Part shown: positions 13,857-15,986 of the stretch, one piece after another
Layout of the letters: each line of letters starts with the position of its first letter
Numbering within the stretch: the first letter of the stretch is position 1
Source of the DNA: Angelakisella sp.
GTDB lineage: Bacteria; Bacillota; Clostridia; Oscillospirales; Ruminococcaceae
DNA length: 15,986 bases
Reading direction: 5' to 3'
NCBI GenBank assembly: GCA_013316495.1
Contig: WSMP01000023.1
Coordinates: 1 to 15,986 of the forward strand
Position numbers and translations under genes: made by a program
Notes under the pieces: generated by a model
Database searches by the model: none
What the model was told of the DNA's origin: nothing
What the model saw: the letters and a program-made list of their open reading frames with translations, nothing else

Positions 13857-15215
13857 ATGAAGAAACTGATTGCTTTGACCCTGGTGCTCCTGATGGTCGC
13901 TGGCTGCAGCGCCCCTTCCCTGAAGCTGGGCCTGGGCATGGTTGCCAACATGAGCGGCGGCGACGCTTCCGCTGACGGCGACGGCAAGACCCAGGCGGAC
14001 GTTACCGCCTGCGCTGTCACCCTGGATGGCAACGGCAAGATCGTGGGCGTGTCCTGGGATGTTGCCCAGTGCAAGGCCGCTGTTACCGCTGCTGGCAAGG
14101 TCACCGTTGCTGATTCTATCCAGACCAAGAAGGAGCTGAAGGAAGGCTACAACATGAAGCCTGCTTCCGCTATCGGCAAGGAGTGGTACGAGCAGATCGA
14201 CGCTCTGGAGAAGTACTCTGTGGGCATCGCCTCCGGCTATATCTCCGCTTTGGGGGACCCCTATGCCCGCTTCCTCACCGACCGGGAATACGAGGCCTAC
14301 CAGCAGACTGAAAGCCAACGGTATGTGGGCATCGGCGTGGTCACCGACCTGGACGTGGACGGCTACATCCGGGTGCGCACCGTCTACCCCCAGTCCCCTG
14401 CGGCCTCCGCCCAGATGCAGGCGGGGGACCTTATCGTCAGCGTGGACGACACCGCCGCCACCAAGGATAACTACACCGAGCTGGTGGGCTCCTTCCGGGG
14501 GGCCGCCGGCACCAAGGTCACCCTGATCTACCGCCGGGATACCGAAGAGCGGACGGTGGAGCTGACCCGCCGGGAAATCGACATTCCCACCATCTCCACC
14601 ACCATGCTGGAAAATGTAGCCTACCTGCGCTTTTCCAGCATCACCAACAACACCTCCCAGCACCTGGAGGCGGCCATCCGCCAGGCCAGCCAGAACGGCG
14701 CCACCGCTTTGATTTTTGATATCCGCGGAATTGAAAGCGACAACGTAACAGTCATTGGCAACATGCTGGATATCCTTTTGGGGAAGATGACCACCATCTA
14801 CCAGGAGGATGCCAGCGGTATCTCCCAGGAGCTGATGAGCTCCGATGAATCGGAGGTGGAGCTGCCCATGGTGGTATTGACGGACAACACCACCGCCGGC
14901 ACCACCGAGCTGTTCGCCCAGGCCCTGCGGGACACCGGCAAGGCCCGGACGGTGGGAGAAACCACCTTTGGCAAGGGCACCCAGCAGAGCTTCTACAAGC
15001 TGAAAAACGGCTCCGCCATCTACCTGACGGTGGCCCGGTACGCCGGTCCCTCCGGGGAGACCTACGACCAGGTGGGGGTCCCTGCCGACTACGAGGTCGC
15101 TTATCCCGCCGAGATGGACAAGACCGCCACCATGGGCGACCCCGAATACGACAGCCAGCTGCGCCGGGCCATGGAAATTGCCTCCGCCGCCGTTAAAACC
15201 GATTCCGAAGGCTAA
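13857..15215 (+). CDS. chimeric lipoprotein: Clostridia lipoprotein domain fused to a degenerate S41 peptidase
   Basis: 452 residues; GGAGGA about nine bases before ATG 13857. Lipoprotein signal 1-17 (LLMVAGC, Cys17). Residues about 22-123 match a small secreted lipoprotein family I recall from Clostridia: GLGMVANMSGGDASADGDGKTQADV, then KKELKEGYNMKPASAIGKEWYEQIDALEKY. From about 125 the sequence is an S41/CtpA-type protease body: GYISALGDPYARFLT, a PDZ domain (about 153-240), and the peptidase core with ALRD (Asp359) and TFGKGTQQ (Lys373). In E. coli Tsp and Bacillus CtpB the nucleophile lies three residues before the conserved Glu (S-A-S-E); here that position is Gly348 in TAGTTE, encoded GGC. 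The usual NPGG loop reads RGIESDN. The general-base Lys remains, but proteolysis is unlikely. Possible roles are peptide binding or scaffolding outside the membrane. It is a single-gene unit with its own promoter and terminator. Confidence 0.88.
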   Translation: MKKLIALTLVLLMVAGCSAPSLKLGLGMVANMSGGDASADGDGKTQADVTACAVTLDGNGKIVGVSWDVAQCKAAVTAAGKVTVADSIQTKKELKEGYNMKPASAIGKEWYEQIDALEKYSVGIASGYISALGDPYARFLTDREYEAYQQTESQRYVGIGVVTDLDVDGYIRVRTVYPQSPAASAQMQAGDLIVSVDDTAATKDNYTELVGSFRGAAGTKVTLIYRRDTEERTVELTRREIDIPTISTTMLENVAYLRFSSITNNTSQHLEAAIRQASQNGATALIFDIRGIESDNVTVIGNMLDILLGKMTTIYQEDASGISQELMSSDESEVELPMVVLTDNTTAGTTELFAQALRDTGKARTVGETTFGKGTQQSFYKLKNGSAIYLTVARYAGPSGETYDQVGVPADYEVAYPAEMDKTATMGDPEYDSQLRRAMEIASAAVKTDSEG

Positions 15216-15263
15216 AACAATCCCCCGCAAATCCGGTCCTTCCGGTCTGCGGGGGATTGTTTT
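15214..15263 (+). terminator. strong hairpin terminator after the S41-like gene
   Basis: AAAACAATCCCCCGCA (15214-15229) pairs exactly with TGCGGGGGATTGTTTT (15248-15263), with an inner CCGG/CCGG stem in the loop. It overlaps the stop codon. The U-rich 3' arm and A-rich 5' arm make it usable in both directions, so it may also stop the minus-strand gene that ends at 15356. Confidence 0.88.
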
Positions 15264-15355
15264 ACAGTTTGCCCTGTTTGGCGTAGCAGCAGCAGATGGG
15301 AAAAGGGACTTTGCGATATGAGGACCCGCCGCTGTTGTCCTTCAAAGCCCCTGGG

Positions 15356-15862
15356 CTACTTTTTCCATCCTATCAGGCTGCCCAGGGGATTTTCCAAAAC
15401 GCCCTGAAGCTCCTGGATGGCCTTATTGAGGCCGGCAAAGTCGATGCTGGAAACCTGCTGGAGGGCATCGGAGGCCTCGACGATGCTTTCTCTGCCCTCG
15501 CTGAGGGTCTGGTCCAGGTTCTCCAGAATGCCGGGGATATCCGCCATTGCCAGCTGCTGCATCACAAGGTCCACATCCGCCATGGTGGTGTTGGCGGTTC
15601 CCAAGGTGCGCTCCATCTGGGGAATCACCTGGCCCACCATCCAAACCACGGCGATGGCGGTAACGGCCAGAAAGGCGGCGGACAGGCGGGCATAAAAAAG
15701 CCTCTTTTTCGCCAGGACGGTTTGCAGGGCGGACTGCTCCTCCAGGCGGCGCAGCGCCGTTTCCAGGCGTGCCTCCCCCGCCAGTATCCCCTTGCTCTGG
15801 TTCTGTGCCTCCAGGCTGGTCTCCGGGGCTGCCTGGACTGCCATCGTCTCTTCTGCTGTCAT
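15356..15862 (-). CDS. single-pass membrane protein with coiled coil, unknown function
   Basis: 168 residues; AGGAGG eight bases before ATG. Residues 1-27 are acidic, polar and probably disordered. Residues 28-52 form an amphipathic helix rich in Glu, Leu, Ala and Arg (likely coiled coil). One membrane segment spans about 59-80 (LSAAFLAVTAIAVVWMVGQVI), with KKR just before it, indicating N-terminus inside. The outer part (81-168) is almost wholly helical, with MERTLGTANTTMADVDLVMQQL, IPGILENLDQTLSEG and VEASDALQQVSSIDFAGLNKAIQELQ. This layout resembles the outer helices of chemoreceptor-like or DUF948-like proteins but carries no signalling motif, and I do not recognise the family. The terminal LGSLIGWKK adds basic residues. 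It has its own promoter and is convergent with the S41-like gene. Confidence 0.85.
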   Translation of the reverse strand: MTAEETMAVQAAPETSLEAQNQSKGILAGEARLETALRRLEEQSALQTVLAKKRLFYARLSAAFLAVTAIAVVWMVGQVIPQMERTLGTANTTMADVDLVMQQLAMADIPGILENLDQTLSEGRESIVEASDALQQVSSIDFAGLNKAIQELQGVLENPLGSLIGWKK

Positions 15863-15897
15863 TTGCGTATCCTCCTCTTTTCGTTTTTATACTACCA

Positions 15898-15926
15898 ATC
15901 ATACCAGCTTTCGCGCCGCTGCGCAA
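15898..15926 (-). promoter_or_regulatory. promoter of the coiled-coil membrane protein gene
   Basis: On the minus strand TTGCGC (15921-15926), exactly 17 bases, TATGAT (15898-15903), about 36 bases before the ATG. The hexamers resemble the phosphofructokinase promoter (TTGCCC/TATGAT). Confidence 0.6.
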
Positions 15927-15947
15927 GGCCGCCGGGGTGCCGCCGGT

Positions 15948-15983
15948 GTCACGCCCTCCGGGGCGCCCCCGGAGTCACGCCCT
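15948..15983. repeat. GC-rich repeat at the window end: direct repeat around a palindrome
   Basis: GTCACGCCCT occurs at 15948-15957 and 15974-15983 (26-base period). Between them CTCCGGGG (15956-15963) pairs with CCCCGGAG (15967-15974) across CGC. The last nine bases, CGCCCTACC, are the reverse complement of GGTAGGGCG at 8297-8305. It is cut by the window end, so its full extent is unknown. It is probably part of an extragenic repeat. Confidence 0.5.
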
Positions 15984-15986
15984 ACC

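Noticed and set aside
13427..14128. 234-codon N-terminal extension of the REC-HD-GYP-GGDEF protein on the minus strand
   Set aside because: It has no domain resemblance, runs antisense over the S41-like gene and both promoters, and a ribosome site with the REC start (MRKPGQNPRILVADD) lies at 13426.
13743..15230. 495-codon minus-strand open frame opposite the S41-like gene
   Set aside because: Gly/Val/His/Gln-rich shadow translation typical of GC-rich antisense frames. The plus strand has a signal peptide, PDZ and S41 motifs.
15948..15983. Start of a CRISPR array
   Set aside because: Only two ten-base copies with a palindromic, highly GC-rich middle instead of unique spacers; no cas genes in the window.

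Overview
The window looks like chromosome from a GC-rich Bacillota of the class Clostridia, most likely a gut Oscillospiraceae-type organism (inference). The evidence is strong AGGAGG-type ribosome sites, sigma-A-like promoters with 17-base spacers, lipoprotein signals of monoderm type, and a vanG-type glycopeptide-resistance gene set. I found no tRNA, rRNA, CRISPR array, transposase or phage gene.

Left end (1-2529, plus strand): the tail of a vanG-like operon. It holds the C-terminus of a VanW-family protein, a VanG-type D-Ala-D-Ser ligase broken by a one-base excess in a run of seven C, an intact cytoplasmic VanXY-type D,D-peptidase, and a small lipoprotein. The last three are chained by ATGA stop-start overlaps. 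No vanT serine racemase follows. A bidirectional hairpin separates this operon from a convergent phosphofructokinase gene (minus) of the PPi-PFK lineage whose donor-site residues are mixed (Gly where Asp is expected, Lys kept).

Middle (3909-8009): back-to-back promoters drive the phosphofructokinase leftwards and a three-gene plus-strand operon rightwards. The operon encodes a small protein with a possible C39/papain-like Cys-His arrangement, a cytosolic fusion of a ParB-like domain with a BMP/PnrA-type ligand-binding domain, and a small metallophosphoesterase. It runs nose to nose into a nitroreductase gene on the minus strand. A 365-base intergenic stretch rich in palindromes lies upstream of the nitroreductase.

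Right-middle (8375-13426, minus strand): a three-gene signalling operon. A promoter at 13500-13528 reads first through a REC-HD-GYP-PAS-GGDEF protein, then a stand-alone HPt protein, then a membrane hybrid histidine kinase with two receiver domains. Together these supply every step of a His-Asp-His-Asp phosphorelay whose output would be c-di-GMP synthesis and/or breakdown.

Right end (13693-15986): a divergent promoter with a 20-base palindrome over its start region drives a lipoprotein that appears chimeric. A small Clostridia-type lipoprotein domain is joined to an S41/C-terminal-processing-peptidase body. In that body the catalytic serine position is Gly and the usual NPGG loop is absent, so it is probably a pseudoprotease. 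A strong hairpin terminator follows. Then comes a minus-strand gene for a single-pass coiled-coil membrane protein with its own promoter, and the window ends in a GC-rich repeat.

The strongest candidates for something new are the chimeric pseudo-protease lipoprotein, the ParB-BMP fusion operon, and the homopolymer-disrupted vanG in an operon without vanT.
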